A stretch of DNA of 64,000 nt, taken from NCBI GenBank assembly GCA_024280945.1, contig JAMXLO010000088.1:144688-208687 (forward strand), given 5' to 3'. The translations under genes were made by a program, and so were the position numbers. This document shows positions 20,802 to 29,668 of this stretch, piece by piece. The notes under the pieces were generated by a model. That model saw only the letters and a program-made list of their open reading frames with translations, ran no database searches and was not told the DNA's origin. The DNA is from Acetobacteraceae bacterium (GTDB taxonomy: Bacteria > Pseudomonadota > Alphaproteobacteria > Acetobacterales > Acetobacteraceae). Positions within the stretch are counted from its first letter, which is position 1; each line of letters begins with the position of its first letter.

Positions 20802-21550
20802 GCGATTTTGATCTGACCGGCAAAGTGGCTATCGTGACAGGTGGTGGCCGCGGCATCGGTCTTGCCATTGCCGAAGGTCTCGCGCGCCACGGCGCAACCC
20901 CGGTGTTGGCGGGGCGCACTGAAGCGACGCTCGTCAGGGCAGCCGCCTCGATCGGTCAGGCGGCAAGCGTGCAGGTAGCGGATGTTGCGCGCGAGCCGGA
21001 GGTCCTGGCGCTGCGCGACGCGGTCCTCGATCGGCACCGCAGGATCGACGTGCTGGTCAACAATGCCGGCATCAATCCGATTTTTCGTGGCATCGAAAGG
21101 ACCAGTCTGGGCGACTGGCAGAGCATTATCGACATCAACCTCACCGGCACGTTCCTCTGCTGCAAACATATCGGGCAGGCGATGGTGGATCAGGGCCGCG
21201 GGTCGATTATCAATATCAGTTCAGTCGCAGGCCATGTCGGGCTGCTTCGCTCAGTGCCGTATTGCGCGTCCAAGGGCGGCGTGGAGATGCTGACCCGTGC
21301 GCTTGCACTGGATTGGGCCAAACGCGGCGTGCGCGTGAATACTCTGGCGCCTGGTTGGGTGGATACCGATTTGACGCATGGCCTGCTCGAGCACGACGTG
21401 CACGGGAAGCGATTGTTGGATCACACGCCGATGGGCCGCTTCGCCGCCGCCGGCGACATGGTCGGTGCCGCTGTGTTCCTCGCATCCGATGCATCAGCCT
21501 ACATGACCGGTCAGAGTCTGTTGATCGATGGTGGCTGGACCGCAGACTGA
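20798..21550 (+). CDS. SDR family NAD(P)-dependent oxidoreductase
   Basis: A 250-residue classical short-chain dehydrogenase. Cofactor motif TGGGRGIGLAIAEGL at about residue 15, NNAGINPIF near 85, catalytic Ser in INISSVAGHVG and YxxxK-like YCASKGGVEML; the C-terminal GQSLLIDGGWTAD is standard. In the active-site motif Y-C-A-S-K the Tyr and Lys are present. The GTG start overlaps the acyl-CoA dehydrogenase stop by 4 bp, so the enzyme most likely oxidises a hydroxyacyl intermediate produced by the same operon. Confidence 0.92.
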   Translation: MSDFDLTGKVAIVTGGGRGIGLAIAEGLARHGATPVLAGRTEATLVRAAASIGQAASVQVADVAREPEVLALRDAVLDRHRRIDVLVNNAGINPIFRGIERTSLGDWQSIIDINLTGTFLCCKHIGQAMVDQGRGSIINISSVAGHVGLLRSVPYCASKGGVEMLTRALALDWAKRGVRVNTLAPGWVDTDLTHGLLEHDVHGKRLLDHTPMGRFAAAGDMVGAAVFLASDASAYMTGQSLLIDGGWTAD

Positions 21551-21670
21551 GGTACGCCACCGGAGCGTCACGTTCACCTTCGCAACGTCATCGATATGCC
21601 GTTGAAGCAATCTGCCGCTTCGGATTGTGTGCCCGTGCACTTGTAACGCAATGCAACGGGGAGTCGCCGA

Positions 21671-24538
21671 ATGTCTCGCGGGCAAAGCGGACCATCGACC
21701 GGTCAGACGCCATATCTCGTGCCAACTGACACCGGTGTTGAGTTCATTTCTCTGTTGAGTGCCGGTGATGCGGTAGCGGGAGCAATGACCACGGGTGGTG
21801 CGGCATGGCGATTTGCCGGCATTCCCGATGGCATTGGCGCCTTCGACAACGGCGACGGCACGATCAGCGTGCTGGTCAACCACGAACTGACAGACACCGA
21901 AGGTGGGCAGCATGACACCGGTGCGGCGAGTGGCGCATTCGTCGACAAACTGGTCGTCGACAAGAAGACCTTGCAGGTGACCGAAGCGGGCGAACTCGGC
22001 AAGCACATGTTTCTCTATGACAGTGCTACCGGCTCCTATGTCGAGAAGCCGTCCGCTCTCAACCGGCTTTGCTCGGCAGACCTCGCAGCGCCATCAGCCT
22101 ATTACGATAGTTCGACCGGTCTAGGCACGCAGACGCGGATTCTGCTGAATGGCGAAGAAACCGCGGAGGGACGCGCATTCGGATGGATCGCGTCCGGAGA
22201 GCATGCGGGCGAAGTCTATGAGCTGCCGACATTCGGCAACTTCGCCATCGAGAACCTGTTGGCTTCGCCGAACACCGGCTCTCGCACGGTAGTGATCGGC
22301 AATGAGGATGCCACTGATGGGCAGCTTTATGTCTACGTCGGCGACAAGCAGGCCAGCGGCACGGATATCCAAAAGGCTGGCCTGACCAACGGCGCGCTGT
22401 ACGGCATTCGGGCTGACTTTCAGCACGAATCAGCGAGCGGACAACCGCTCAGCGGCACCTTCCATCTCGCCGCACTCGGTGACACGTCGGCTACTGACGG
22501 CGCCGGACTGCAAAAGGCCAGCGAGGCTGCCGCAGCGACCGGGTGGCTGCGTCCGGAGGACGGCGCCTGGGACACCCAGAACCCAAACCGCTACTACTTC
22601 GTCACGACAGATGCGATCGACGCGCCGTCACGGCTATGGGCTCTGGACTTCTTCGATGTGCAGCATCCAGAGCTCGGAGGTACCTACCGAGCGCTCCTCG
22701 ACGGCACCGAGGGGCAAAAAATGCTCGACAACATCACCCTCTCTGCCGACGGCACCCTGGTGCTGCAGGAGGACGTCGGCAACAACGCCCGTGCCGGCAA
22801 GGTGTGGTCATACGATCCGCGCACTGACAGGTTGACCGAGCTGGCGCACCATGACGTCGCACGCTTCGGTGACGAGACGACGCCGGCAACACCTCCGTTC
22901 AATCAGGATGAGGAGTCCTCGGGCGTCATCGACGTAACCAGCCTGCTGGGCGATGGCGACCGCAAGGCGTACTTGCTCGACACCCAGGCGCACTACAGTT
23001 TTGGCGCGGCAGGCAGTGTGGACCGCCAGCAGATCGTCGAGGGGGGACAACTCCAGCTGATGTATGTCAGCGGCCACGACGATGCGCACGATGTAGCCAA
23101 TCGCGCGGAGATCGATCAGCAGAAACTCGGTCTGGATGGGCCACGCTTTGCGCATGGTGCATCCGATCTGACGCTGGCGGCAACCTCACCTATTTGGCTT
23201 GCCGCGCGTGGACACGACGGTCCGACGCTGGCTCCAGTCAACACCAGCTCGCTCGAGGATCGCGGTGCGCCGCCGACATTGGACGGCGACCCCGCTCTCG
23301 TTATGGGACATCGCGGTGCAGCCGGGCTGCTGCCGGAGCACACGCTGGCGGGCTACAAGCTTGCGATCCAGCTCGGCGCAGACTTCATCGAACCGGATCT
23401 GGTCACCACCAAGGATGGCTACCTGATTGCGCGCCACGAGCCGATGCTGGGCGGAACGACCGACGTCGCAGATCATCCGGAATTCGCCGACCGGCAAAAG
23501 ACAGTGAGTCTCGATGGCGGCGCGCCGATCACCGATTGGTTCGCCGAAGACTTCACGCTGGCCGAGATCAAGACGCTGCATGCACGCGAACGGATCCCTG
23601 AAACCCGCCCAGCAAACGCGACGTTCAACGATCAGTATAGCATTCCTACGCTCGACGAGGTCATTGCCCTGGTGAAGCAGGAGGAGGCGGAGACAGGGCG
23701 CCAGATTGGCATTATCCCGGAGACGAAGCATCCGACTTATTTCTTGCACGAAGGCAAGCACCTTGACGGATCGCCGATCCATGTCGACACGAGCCAGAAA
23801 CTGATCGATGCGCTGGTGGCCAATGACTTCACCGATCCGAGTCGGATCATCATCCAGTCTTTCGAACTGGCCAACCTGATCGATTTGCAGACGAGGATCA
23901 TGCCGCAGGCAGGTGTCGATCTGCCGCTCATTCAGTTGCTGAATGAAGGCGGCTACGACATTACGTTCAATTTCAATTCAACGAACATGGCAGAAGGTGC
24001 CGACCCCAGCGTGTACAAAGCGTTCGACTTCCCGCTGAATGCGGCGAGCGCCACCAACGGTGACCTGTATAAGCCCGCGGCGCTGCGCGCGATGAGCGCG
24101 CTCTACGCGCAGGCAATCGGGCCCTATAAGGACGATATCCTGCCAACGAAAACGGTAGTTCCTGTCGACGGCAACGGCGACGGCAAGCCTGAGATCACCC
24201 GCCAACTCACCGGCGAGCTGACTGACCTGGTCCGCGATGCGCATGCGGCAGGCCTGAAGGTAATTCCGTACACGATGCGCAACGAGGAGGTTTTCCAGGA
24301 GCTCAACCCCGATGGAACAGTCTCCAGCGTCTTCGACGAATATCTCCGCCTGATCGATCTGGGCGTCGACGGCTTCTTTACCGATTTTGCCGATACCGGG
24401 CGGGCGGCGGTCGACGCCATAGCGCGGGTCGAACAAGGAATGCACGACGACAGCCGTCATGGATGGAACGGAGGAGCATCCTGGCAGCCGGCAGCACTCG
24501 ACGCGGCCGGCGTTGGCGGAGCCGAAGGCGGCAACTGA
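21671..24538 (+). CDS. PhoX/DUF839-like domain fused to glycerophosphodiester phosphodiesterase
   Basis: A 955-residue two-domain protein. Residues about 1-530 resemble the PhoX/DUF839 alkaline-phosphatase propeller: GDGTISVLVNHEL, FAIENLLASPNTGSRTVVIG and repeated Asp/Gly-rich strands. From about 540 a full GDPD barrel follows: VMGHRGAAGLLPEHTLAGY, ADFIEPDLVTTKDGYLIARH, then IPETKHPTYF, the last part ending FTDFADTGRAAVDAI. GDPD enzymes cleave glycerophosphodiesters to glycerol-3-phosphate; PhoX-type phosphatases need Ca and Fe. Joining them could release phosphate in one polypeptide. No N-terminal signal peptide is evident (start MSRGQSGPSTGQTPYLVPTD), so export route is unclear. ATG 21671 follows GGGGAG. 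Regulation by phosphate is plausible but I found no Pho box. Confidence 0.85.
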   Translation: MSRGQSGPSTGQTPYLVPTDTGVEFISLLSAGDAVAGAMTTGGAAWRFAGIPDGIGAFDNGDGTISVLVNHELTDTEGGQHDTGAASGAFVDKLVVDKKTLQVTEAGELGKHMFLYDSATGSYVEKPSALNRLCSADLAAPSAYYDSSTGLGTQTRILLNGEETAEGRAFGWIASGEHAGEVYELPTFGNFAIENLLASPNTGSRTVVIGNEDATDGQLYVYVGDKQASGTDIQKAGLTNGALYGIRADFQHESASGQPLSGTFHLAALGDTSATDGAGLQKASEAAAATGWLRPEDGAWDTQNPNRYYFVTTDAIDAPSRLWALDFFDVQHPELGGTYRALLDGTEGQKMLDNITLSADGTLVLQEDVGNNARAGKVWSYDPRTDRLTELAHHDVARFGDETTPATPPFNQDEESSGVIDVTSLLGDGDRKAYLLDTQAHYSFGAAGSVDRQQIVEGGQLQLMYVSGHDDAHDVANRAEIDQQKLGLDGPRFAHGASDLTLAATSPIWLAARGHDGPTLAPVNTSSLEDRGAPPTLDGDPALVMGHRGAAGLLPEHTLAGYKLAIQLGADFIEPDLVTTKDGYLIARHEPMLGGTTDVADHPEFADRQKTVSLDGGAPITDWFAEDFTLAEIKTLHARERIPETRPANATFNDQYSIPTLDEVIALVKQEEAETGRQIGIIPETKHPTYFLHEGKHLDGSPIHVDTSQKLIDALVANDFTDPSRIIIQSFELANLIDLQTRIMPQAGVDLPLIQLLNEGGYDITFNFNSTNMAEGADPSVYKAFDFPLNAASATNGDLYKPAALRAMSALYAQAIGPYKDDILPTKTVVPVDGNGDGKPEITRQLTGELTDLVRDAHAAGLKVIPYTMRNEEVFQELNPDGTVSSVFDEYLRLIDLGVDGFFTDFADTGRAAVDAIARVEQGMHDDSRHGWNGGASWQPAALDAAGVGGAEGGN

Positions 24539-24558
24539 GAGGCGGCAATCCGTTTGCT

Positions 24559-24587
24559 GTGTGCGCTCCTGTCATGAGAGCGCACAC
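24559..24587. terminator. Hairpin between convergent genes
   Basis: A perfect 10-bp stem (GTGTGCGCTC with GAGCGCACAC) and 9-base loop lies between the convergent GDPD-fusion and DUF1345 genes. No T-run follows on either strand, so it is terminator-like rather than a textbook Rho-independent site. Confidence 0.55.
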
Positions 24588-24591
24588 CCGA

Positions 24592-25254
24592 CTATAGCAG
24601 TCCAGCCGCCAGATTAACCGTCAGGGCGACGATGATGGCGTTGTAGAGGAATCCAAGCAGCCCGTGCGCCGCAGCGAGGCGGCGGAACTTTCGCGCTGTG
24701 ATCTGCACGTCCGATACCTGAAACGTCATCCCGAGTACAAGCGCAAAATACATGAAGTCCAGATAGTCGGGTCGCTTCTCGCCCGGGAATTCGAGGCCAC
24801 CGCTGATGCCGCTTCCACCGGGATCGACTTCGTAGAATTCGTGAGCGTAACGGAATGCGAACGTAGTGTGCGTCATCAGCCAGGATACGAACAAGGTGAT
24901 GGCGACCAGCAGCAGATGCAGGTTGCGCGGTCCTGGCGGCATATCCTTCGCGATCCCGGCAAACTCGCCAATGATGGCGACGAAGCTGAAGGTAATGGCG
25001 GCAAGCGTCAGCCAGAAGATGGTCCATTCGCCCTCTTGCTGGGCAGCCGCGTCGGCGGCCATCCGGTCGAGATGCTCAGAGGCGAATAGATGAGCGGCCA
25101 GGCCGAGATAGACGATGACCGCGAAGTCCCAGGCCATGACCGAGCGCGTGGTGTTGTCGATGCTCGACGGCAGCAACGGATAGGCGACCAAACCGCATAG
25201 CAGGCCAATGAATAGAAATCGTCGGGCGGCAATGACACGCCATATGCGACGCAT
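24592..25254 (-). CDS. DUF1345 family membrane protein
   Basis: A 220-residue integral membrane protein with about five hydrophobic segments (for example FLFIGLLCGLVAYPLLPS, VIVYLGLAAHLFAS, WTIFWLTLAAITFSFVAII). The conserved late block RPDYLDFMYFALVLGMTFQV followed by SDVQITARKFRRLAAAHGLL marks DUF1345. No function is established for the family. It is the last gene of a minus-strand operon, starting 2 bp after the M20 peptidase stop. Confidence 0.9.
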   Translation of the reverse strand: MRRIWRVIAARRFLFIGLLCGLVAYPLLPSSIDNTTRSVMAWDFAVIVYLGLAAHLFASEHLDRMAADAAAQQEGEWTIFWLTLAAITFSFVAIIGEFAGIAKDMPPGPRNLHLLLVAITLFVSWLMTHTTFAFRYAHEFYEVDPGGSGISGGLEFPGEKRPDYLDFMYFALVLGMTFQVSDVQITARKFRRLAAAHGLLGFLYNAIIVALTVNLAAGLL

Positions 25255-25256
25255 GT

Positions 25257-26387
25257 TCAGGCCAGTGTGGCGAGGAGGCCAGCCATGAGCTTGCCGCGAT
25301 ATGCGAGGCTCTCCACAACGATGTGTTCATCGAGTGTGTGGGCACCCGCCCCCTGCACACCAAGACCATCGAGGGTAGCTATGCCCATCGCGCCGGTGAA
25401 ATTGCCATCGGAGCCGCCACCGGAACTTTGCGAGCTGATTTCGTAGCCCAGCTCTCGCGCGATGCCACGGGCGGTCTCATAGAGCGCTATCACCTTACTA
25501 TCAGGCTCCCATACGGGCCTGGTCACGCCACGCGTCACCTTGAACTGCACGTCGTTCGACGATGCCGAGAGTGTCAGCATTCGGGCGACGCCGTGATCGA
25601 GGTCCTCCTGCCGCTTGGCCATCGACAGCGCCTCGCCCGTGCAGGTGGTGGATACGCAGTTCACCCATTGGCCACCGTGGATCACCCCGACCGAAAAGGT
25701 GCAATCCTCGGTGGTCATGTCTTCTATTTCGATGAGCTTTCGTGCCATTTCGCGGATCGCCGATCGGCCATCCGCGAGCCGCGCCCCCGCATGACTGGGT
25801 CGACCGACCGCCTCTAAGTCGAATCTCGCGATTGCGTAACGGCCGGTCACGACACCGCCATCAGCGCGCGCCGGCTCTGGTACCAGAACGTAGCGATGAC
25901 GCGCAGCCTCTGCCTCAATCAGGTCACGGGTTGAGGGGCTGCCGACTTCCTCATCGCTCGTCAACAGCACGGTGATCGGCAAGAGGGGGTCGATCTTGGC
26001 GCGTCCGAGCTGACGGATCGCCTCCAGGGCCAGATAGTTCCCGCCCTTCATATCCAGGATGCCCGGCCCCCATGCACGGCTGCCGTCACGGCGGAACGGC
26101 AGCTTCGTCAGGGTGCCGACCGGATGAACGGTGTCGAGATGTCCCATGACCAGGATACCAGGCACGTTCGGCGTGGGGTGCGGGAAGGTCGCGCGCACGC
26201 AGTCGCCGAAGCCCATGCGGCCAGCAACGCGCTCAACGCGTGCTCCGCCGATCACCAGTTCGCGCGACGCAATGTCCATCATCCGGTTGACCGAAGCAGG
26301 GTCATAGGTCGGGCTTTCGCATTCGACCCACGCACGCAGCCCGTCCAGCATGGTTTCAGCATCGAAAGGCAGTTCGGCAGGATTCAC
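25257..26387 (-). CDS. M20 family metallopeptidase (carboxypeptidase G2-like)
   Basis: A 376-residue M20 peptidase. Zinc-site motifs are in place: GHLDTVHPVGTL (His, Asp), GPGILDMKGGNYLAL, LTSDEEVGSPSTRDLIE (Glu base and ligand) and the late GGGSDGNFTG. M20A/ArgE/CPG2 members remove C-terminal Glu or deacylate amino acids. The start GTG 26387 lies 8 bp after a GGAG site and removes a long non-homologous N-terminal extension that overlaps the upstream gene. It lies between a nucleoside hydrolase (23 bp upstream) and DUF1345 (2 bp downstream) in one operon, so its substrate could be an N-acyl or gamma-glutamyl amino acid linked to nutrient scavenging. Confidence 0.9.
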   Translation of the reverse strand: MNPAELPFDAETMLDGLRAWVECESPTYDPASVNRMMDIASRELVIGGARVERVAGRMGFGDCVRATFPHPTPNVPGILVMGHLDTVHPVGTLTKLPFRRDGSRAWGPGILDMKGGNYLALEAIRQLGRAKIDPLLPITVLLTSDEEVGSPSTRDLIEAEAARHRYVLVPEPARADGGVVTGRYAIARFDLEAVGRPSHAGARLADGRSAIREMARKLIEIEDMTTEDCTFSVGVIHGGQWVNCVSTTCTGEALSMAKRQEDLDHGVARMLTLSASSNDVQFKVTRGVTRPVWEPDSKVIALYETARGIARELGYEISSQSSGGGSDGNFTGAMGIATLDGLGVQGAGAHTLDEHIVVESLAYRGKLMAGLLATLA

Positions 26388-26410
26388 GGGTCGTCTCCAA
26401 TGGCACAGAT

Positions 26411-27334
26411 TTATGGCAGGCGTGTCAGCCGCTCGCCGAGCAGGGCGAAGAATGCGTCGCCGTGCAGCGTCTCGAGCACGGTTGCGTTGTGCGGCAGCCC
26501 CCAGCGGTTCCAGCGGTCGATGACGGTGCGTCCGCGGCAAGGTCCTGGCCCGAGATCGACGGAGACGGTGCAAGCGCGTGTCGTGAACAGGTCAGGCCGC
26601 AGCAGCCATGCGACCGCACAGGGGTCGTGCAGCGCCGCACCCGTGCCGCCGAAGCGAGGGCCAAACGGCACGGTCGCCTGGATATCGCACAACCTGGCGA
26701 GGCACTGACTCGTTCCGGCCCGTCTGAGCACCGCCAGTCGTTCCGTGGTACACAGTGCCTGCGCTGTGAGGTTGAGCGTCACCAGCACAACCGGTCTGCC
26801 GCAGGCCAGCAAAACAGCAAGTGCCTCGGGATCGTTGAGAGCGTTGAATTCGGCGGCTGGCGTCGCATTGCCTTCGCCCCAGGCGCCCGTCATCAGCACG
26901 ATCTGCTCGGCACGGTCCGCCAGCGACGGTTCCGTCATCAAAGCGAGTGCTAGGTTCGTGGCCGGCGCGATGCCGACCAACGTCACGCGCCGGGGGGCAC
27001 TGCGCAGGATCGCGCGGATGGCATCGGCAGCGACGCCCGATGCGGCAGCGCCTCCGGCGGGCAGCCCAATGCCGCCAAGGCCATCGACGCCGTGCACGCG
27101 CGTCTCGTTGACGAATGCGCCAAGCAGCGGCCTATCGGCACCGGCATATACGGGCACATTCGCTTCGGCCAGCGCGACCAGTGCCAGCGCGTTGGGCAGC
27201 GTGCACTCCAGTCCAACATTGCCTCCGGCGACAGTGACAGCCAGAACCTCGAGCTCGGGCGATGCCAAAGCCAGCAAGAGGGCGAAGGCGTCGTCGGTGC
27301 CCGGATCGCAGTCGAGAATGATCGGAGTTGCCAC
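26411..27334 (-). CDS. Nucleoside hydrolase (IUNH family)
   Basis: A 307-residue inosine-uridine-preferring nucleoside hydrolase. The calcium-binding signature DCDPGTDDAFALLLAL stands at residues 8-23, and LTLVGIAP-type loop (RRVTLVGIAPATNLALAL) and HDPCAVAWLL near the C-terminus supply the catalytic His and Asp. The enzyme splits ribonucleosides to base and ribose. GTG 27334 is chosen because it places the signature at the usual N-terminal position; the reading frame extends further upstream without homology. First gene of the operon with M20 peptidase and DUF1345, and divergent from the Cys-cluster protein (60 bp between starts). Confidence 0.92.
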   Translation of the reverse strand: MATPIILDCDPGTDDAFALLLALASPELEVLAVTVAGGNVGLECTLPNALALVALAEANVPVYAGADRPLLGAFVNETRVHGVDGLGGIGLPAGGAAASGVAADAIRAILRSAPRRVTLVGIAPATNLALALMTEPSLADRAEQIVLMTGAWGEGNATPAAEFNALNDPEALAVLLACGRPVVLVTLNLTAQALCTTERLAVLRRAGTSQCLARLCDIQATVPFGPRFGGTGAALHDPCAVAWLLRPDLFTTRACTVSVDLGPGPCRGRTVIDRWNRWGLPHNATVLETLHGDAFFALLGERLTRLP

Positions 27335-27394
27335 TGTGGTGTTCCCGCTTGCGCTCGGGCAGGATGCCACCCTACGGCACCGAGCGGAACACGC

Positions 27395-27973
27395 ATGGTA
27401 ACGCAGCATTTCTCGATTGCCGCCGAGACGGATGCCAGCGGCAACCAGGCCGTGATGGTGCCACTCAACCGGCGTGCACTGGTGCCTATGCAACGCGACC
27501 GCATCTGGCGCTTGCGCAAGCACCTGGTTCAGTCGCTGCGCGCGATGCGGACGATGAGGCGTCCGGTCGAGTCAGCCTCGCCGCTGCGGCCCGAGCCGGA
27601 GGGGTTCATCGGCACGTTGGCGCGCGCTGCGTGCACGCTGTGCAAGGGCTGGTGCTGCAAGGGGGGCGGCGAACATGGCTATATGGACGAGCGTGTGATG
27701 GCGCGCGTGCGACAGGCGCGGCCACACCTCGACGCGCGCGCTGTCATCAGACTTTATACCGAGCGGGTGCCGACAAGCAGCTATGCGGATTCGTGCATCT
27801 TTCACGCCAAAACCGGCTGCACGCTGGATCGCTCGCTCCGCTCCGATGTCTGCAACAGCTATTTCTGCACTGGCCTCGGCAATTTGGTGAAGACTGCAGA
27901 AGCCCCGCCAGCGGCGATCATCATCGCCAACCATGACGGCGAAACGCGTATGTCGCCAGTCATCACTCCGTAG
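27395..27973 (+). CDS. YkgJ-like Cys-cluster (zinc/iron-chelating) protein
   Basis: A 192-residue protein with a Cys cluster like the YkgJ/UPF0153 family: CTLCKGWCCKGGGEHG in the middle and DSCIFHAKTGCTLDRSL followed by RSDVCNSYFC. Such proteins are thought to bind Zn or Fe-S, function unknown. The first 60 residues are basic and lack family features. ATG 27395 is used because an in-frame extension to the left lies opposite the nucleoside hydrolase. An FAD oxidoreductase starts 10 bp downstream, so the two are probably co-transcribed. Confidence 0.75.
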   Translation: MVTQHFSIAAETDASGNQAVMVPLNRRALVPMQRDRIWRLRKHLVQSLRAMRTMRRPVESASPLRPEPEGFIGTLARAACTLCKGWCCKGGGEHGYMDERVMARVRQARPHLDARAVIRLYTERVPTSSYADSCIFHAKTGCTLDRSLRSDVCNSYFCTGLGNLVKTAEAPPAAIIIANHDGETRMSPVITP

Positions 27974-27983
27974 GAACCGTTCT

Positions 27984-29312
27984 ATGGCGCCGCGTGTCGA
28001 TACCGTCACGTCCAGCACTGATCTGCCCGCGCGCACCTCGGTCGTCGTGGTCGGCGGCGGCATCATCGGGACGTGCACAGCGTTCTTCCTGGCGCGCAAG
28101 GGCGTGCCGGTGACGTTGTGCGAGAAGGGCCATATCGCCGGAGAGCAGTCGAGCCGCAACTGGGGCTGGTGCCGCAAGATGGGCCGCGACCCGCGGGAAA
28201 TTCCGTTGGCCGTCGAGGCGCTGCGGCTATGGCCAGAGATGAACGCGCTCACCGAGACTGAAACCGGCTTCCGTCGTTGCGGGATCGTCTATCTGTGCAA
28301 AACGCCGGATGAGATGGCGAAGCGCGAGGCTTGGCTGAAGGAGGCGCAGCCATATCAACTCGACACGCACATGCTGACGCGCGACGAGCTGAGCAGCGTG
28401 CTGCCTGGACTGACCGGTGATTGGCAAGGCGGATTGCATACACCGAGTGACGGCCGTGCCGAACCGCAGAAAGCGGCACCGGCGATCGCCGCGGCGGCGC
28501 AGCGACATGGCGCTGTCATCGTGCAGCAATGCGCCGTGCGCGGGATCGAAACCAGGGCCGGCCGTGTCGCCGGTGTGGTGACGGAAAAGGGGCGCATCGA
28601 CTGCGACAGTGTCGTGCTCGCGGGCGGCGTCTGGTCCCGGTTGTTCTGCGGCAACCTCGATCTGCGTCTGCCGCAGCTCAAGGTCATGTCGTCGGTGATG
28701 CGCACCACGCCGATGGAGGCGGGGGTCGAGACGTCGTGCAGCGGCTTCGGCTTCGGCCTGCGCAAGCGGCTGGACGGTGGCTACACCGTCGCGAGCTGGA
28801 GCGGCAACGTGGTCGATATCGTGCCTGACACATTCCGCTTCTTCGGCGACTACCTGCCCTCTCTGCGATTGCAGTGGCGGAATTTGCGGCTGCGCGTGGG
28901 CGGCAAATTCCTGGAGGAATGGCGCACCCCGCGGCGTTGGGCGCTCGACGGGCCTTCGCCATTCGAGCAAGTGCGAACGCTGGATCCGGAACCTTATCAG
29001 CCGATCCTGGATCAAGCGCGTCGTCACGTCACTGAAGCATTCCCGGCGTTTCGCAATATGCAGGTGGCGGAGAGCTGGGGCGGCGTCATCGACGTAACAC
29101 CGGATGCCGTGCCGGTTATTTCGGCAGTAGACACGCTTCCTGGCTTCTTCATCGCGACCGGGTTCACCGGTCATGGGTTTGGCATAGGACCAGGCGCGGG
29201 CCGCCTGATGGCGGACCTTGTTGCGGGTGATCCGCCAGTGGTTGATCCGAGCTCGTTCCGCTACAGCCGCTTCACCGACGGATCGCGACCGCAGCCATCA
29301 CCGCTGGCGTAG
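27984..29312 (+). CDS. FAD-dependent oxidoreductase (DadA/DAO family)
   Basis: A 442-residue DAO-type flavoprotein. The dinucleotide motif VVVVGGGIIGTCTAFFLARK begins near residue 20, and the C-terminal FAD block is GFTGHGFGIGPGAGRLMADL. QSSRNWGWCRKMGRD near residue 60 is typical of secondary-amine or D-amino-acid oxidases with a possible covalent FAD context. ATG 27984 follows TAGGAA by 8 bp. The downstream genes (DUF4242 and two racemase-superfamily proteins) suggest a pathway for an unusual amino acid or amine; the substrate is not evident. Confident for family, inferred for pathway. Confidence 0.9.
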   Translation: MAPRVDTVTSSTDLPARTSVVVVGGGIIGTCTAFFLARKGVPVTLCEKGHIAGEQSSRNWGWCRKMGRDPREIPLAVEALRLWPEMNALTETETGFRRCGIVYLCKTPDEMAKREAWLKEAQPYQLDTHMLTRDELSSVLPGLTGDWQGGLHTPSDGRAEPQKAAPAIAAAAQRHGAVIVQQCAVRGIETRAGRVAGVVTEKGRIDCDSVVLAGGVWSRLFCGNLDLRLPQLKVMSSVMRTTPMEAGVETSCSGFGFGLRKRLDGGYTVASWSGNVVDIVPDTFRFFGDYLPSLRLQWRNLRLRVGGKFLEEWRTPRRWALDGPSPFEQVRTLDPEPYQPILDQARRHVTEAFPAFRNMQVAESWGGVIDVTPDAVPVISAVDTLPGFFIATGFTGHGFGIGPGAGRLMADLVAGDPPVVDPSSFRYSRFTDGSRPQPSPLA

Positions 29313-29380
29313 AGCAGAGGCTTGGCGCCTTCGAGGGGTCGTGGCACGGTGCGCCACCCTGATTTGACCTGGAGGAAAGC

Positions 29381-29668
29381 ATGGCCTTGCGCAAGTTCAT
29401 CATCGAACGCGACATTCCCGGCGCGGGATCGCTCGAGCGCGAACAGCTGCGTGGTGCGGCCGCCAAGTCCAATGCCGTACTGAACCAGTTGGGCCCCGAT
29501 ATTCAGTGGGTGGAAAGCTATGTCGCCGCCGACAAAACGTTCTGCGTCTATCTCGCCAAGGACGAGGACATCATCCGCAAGCACGCAGAGATCAGCGGTT
29601 TTCCGGCGACGAAGATCACCGAGGTGCGCAAGATGATCGACCCAACCACCGAGCATCCGGGGTCGTAA
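29381..29668 (+). CDS. DUF4242 domain protein (SCO4226-like)
   Basis: A 95-residue DUF4242 protein: KFIIERDIPGAGSLEREQLR at the start and VESYVAADKTFCVYLAKDED centrally. Structural work on the family shows a ferredoxin-like fold that can bind nickel; cellular role is unknown. A GGAGGAAAG ribosome site precedes the ATG. Its stop overlaps the start of the racemase-like gene by 1 bp, so translation is coupled. Confidence 0.88.
   Translation: MALRKFIIERDIPGAGSLEREQLRGAAAKSNAVLNQLGPDIQWVESYVAADKTFCVYLAKDEDIIRKHAEISGFPATKITEVRKMIDPTTEHPGS

Noticed and set aside
21560..21600. Repeated CGTCA in front of the PhoX-GDPD gene as a Pho box
   Set aside because: The two copies are 20 bp apart, whereas Pho box repeats are 11 bp apart, and the flanking bases do not fit.
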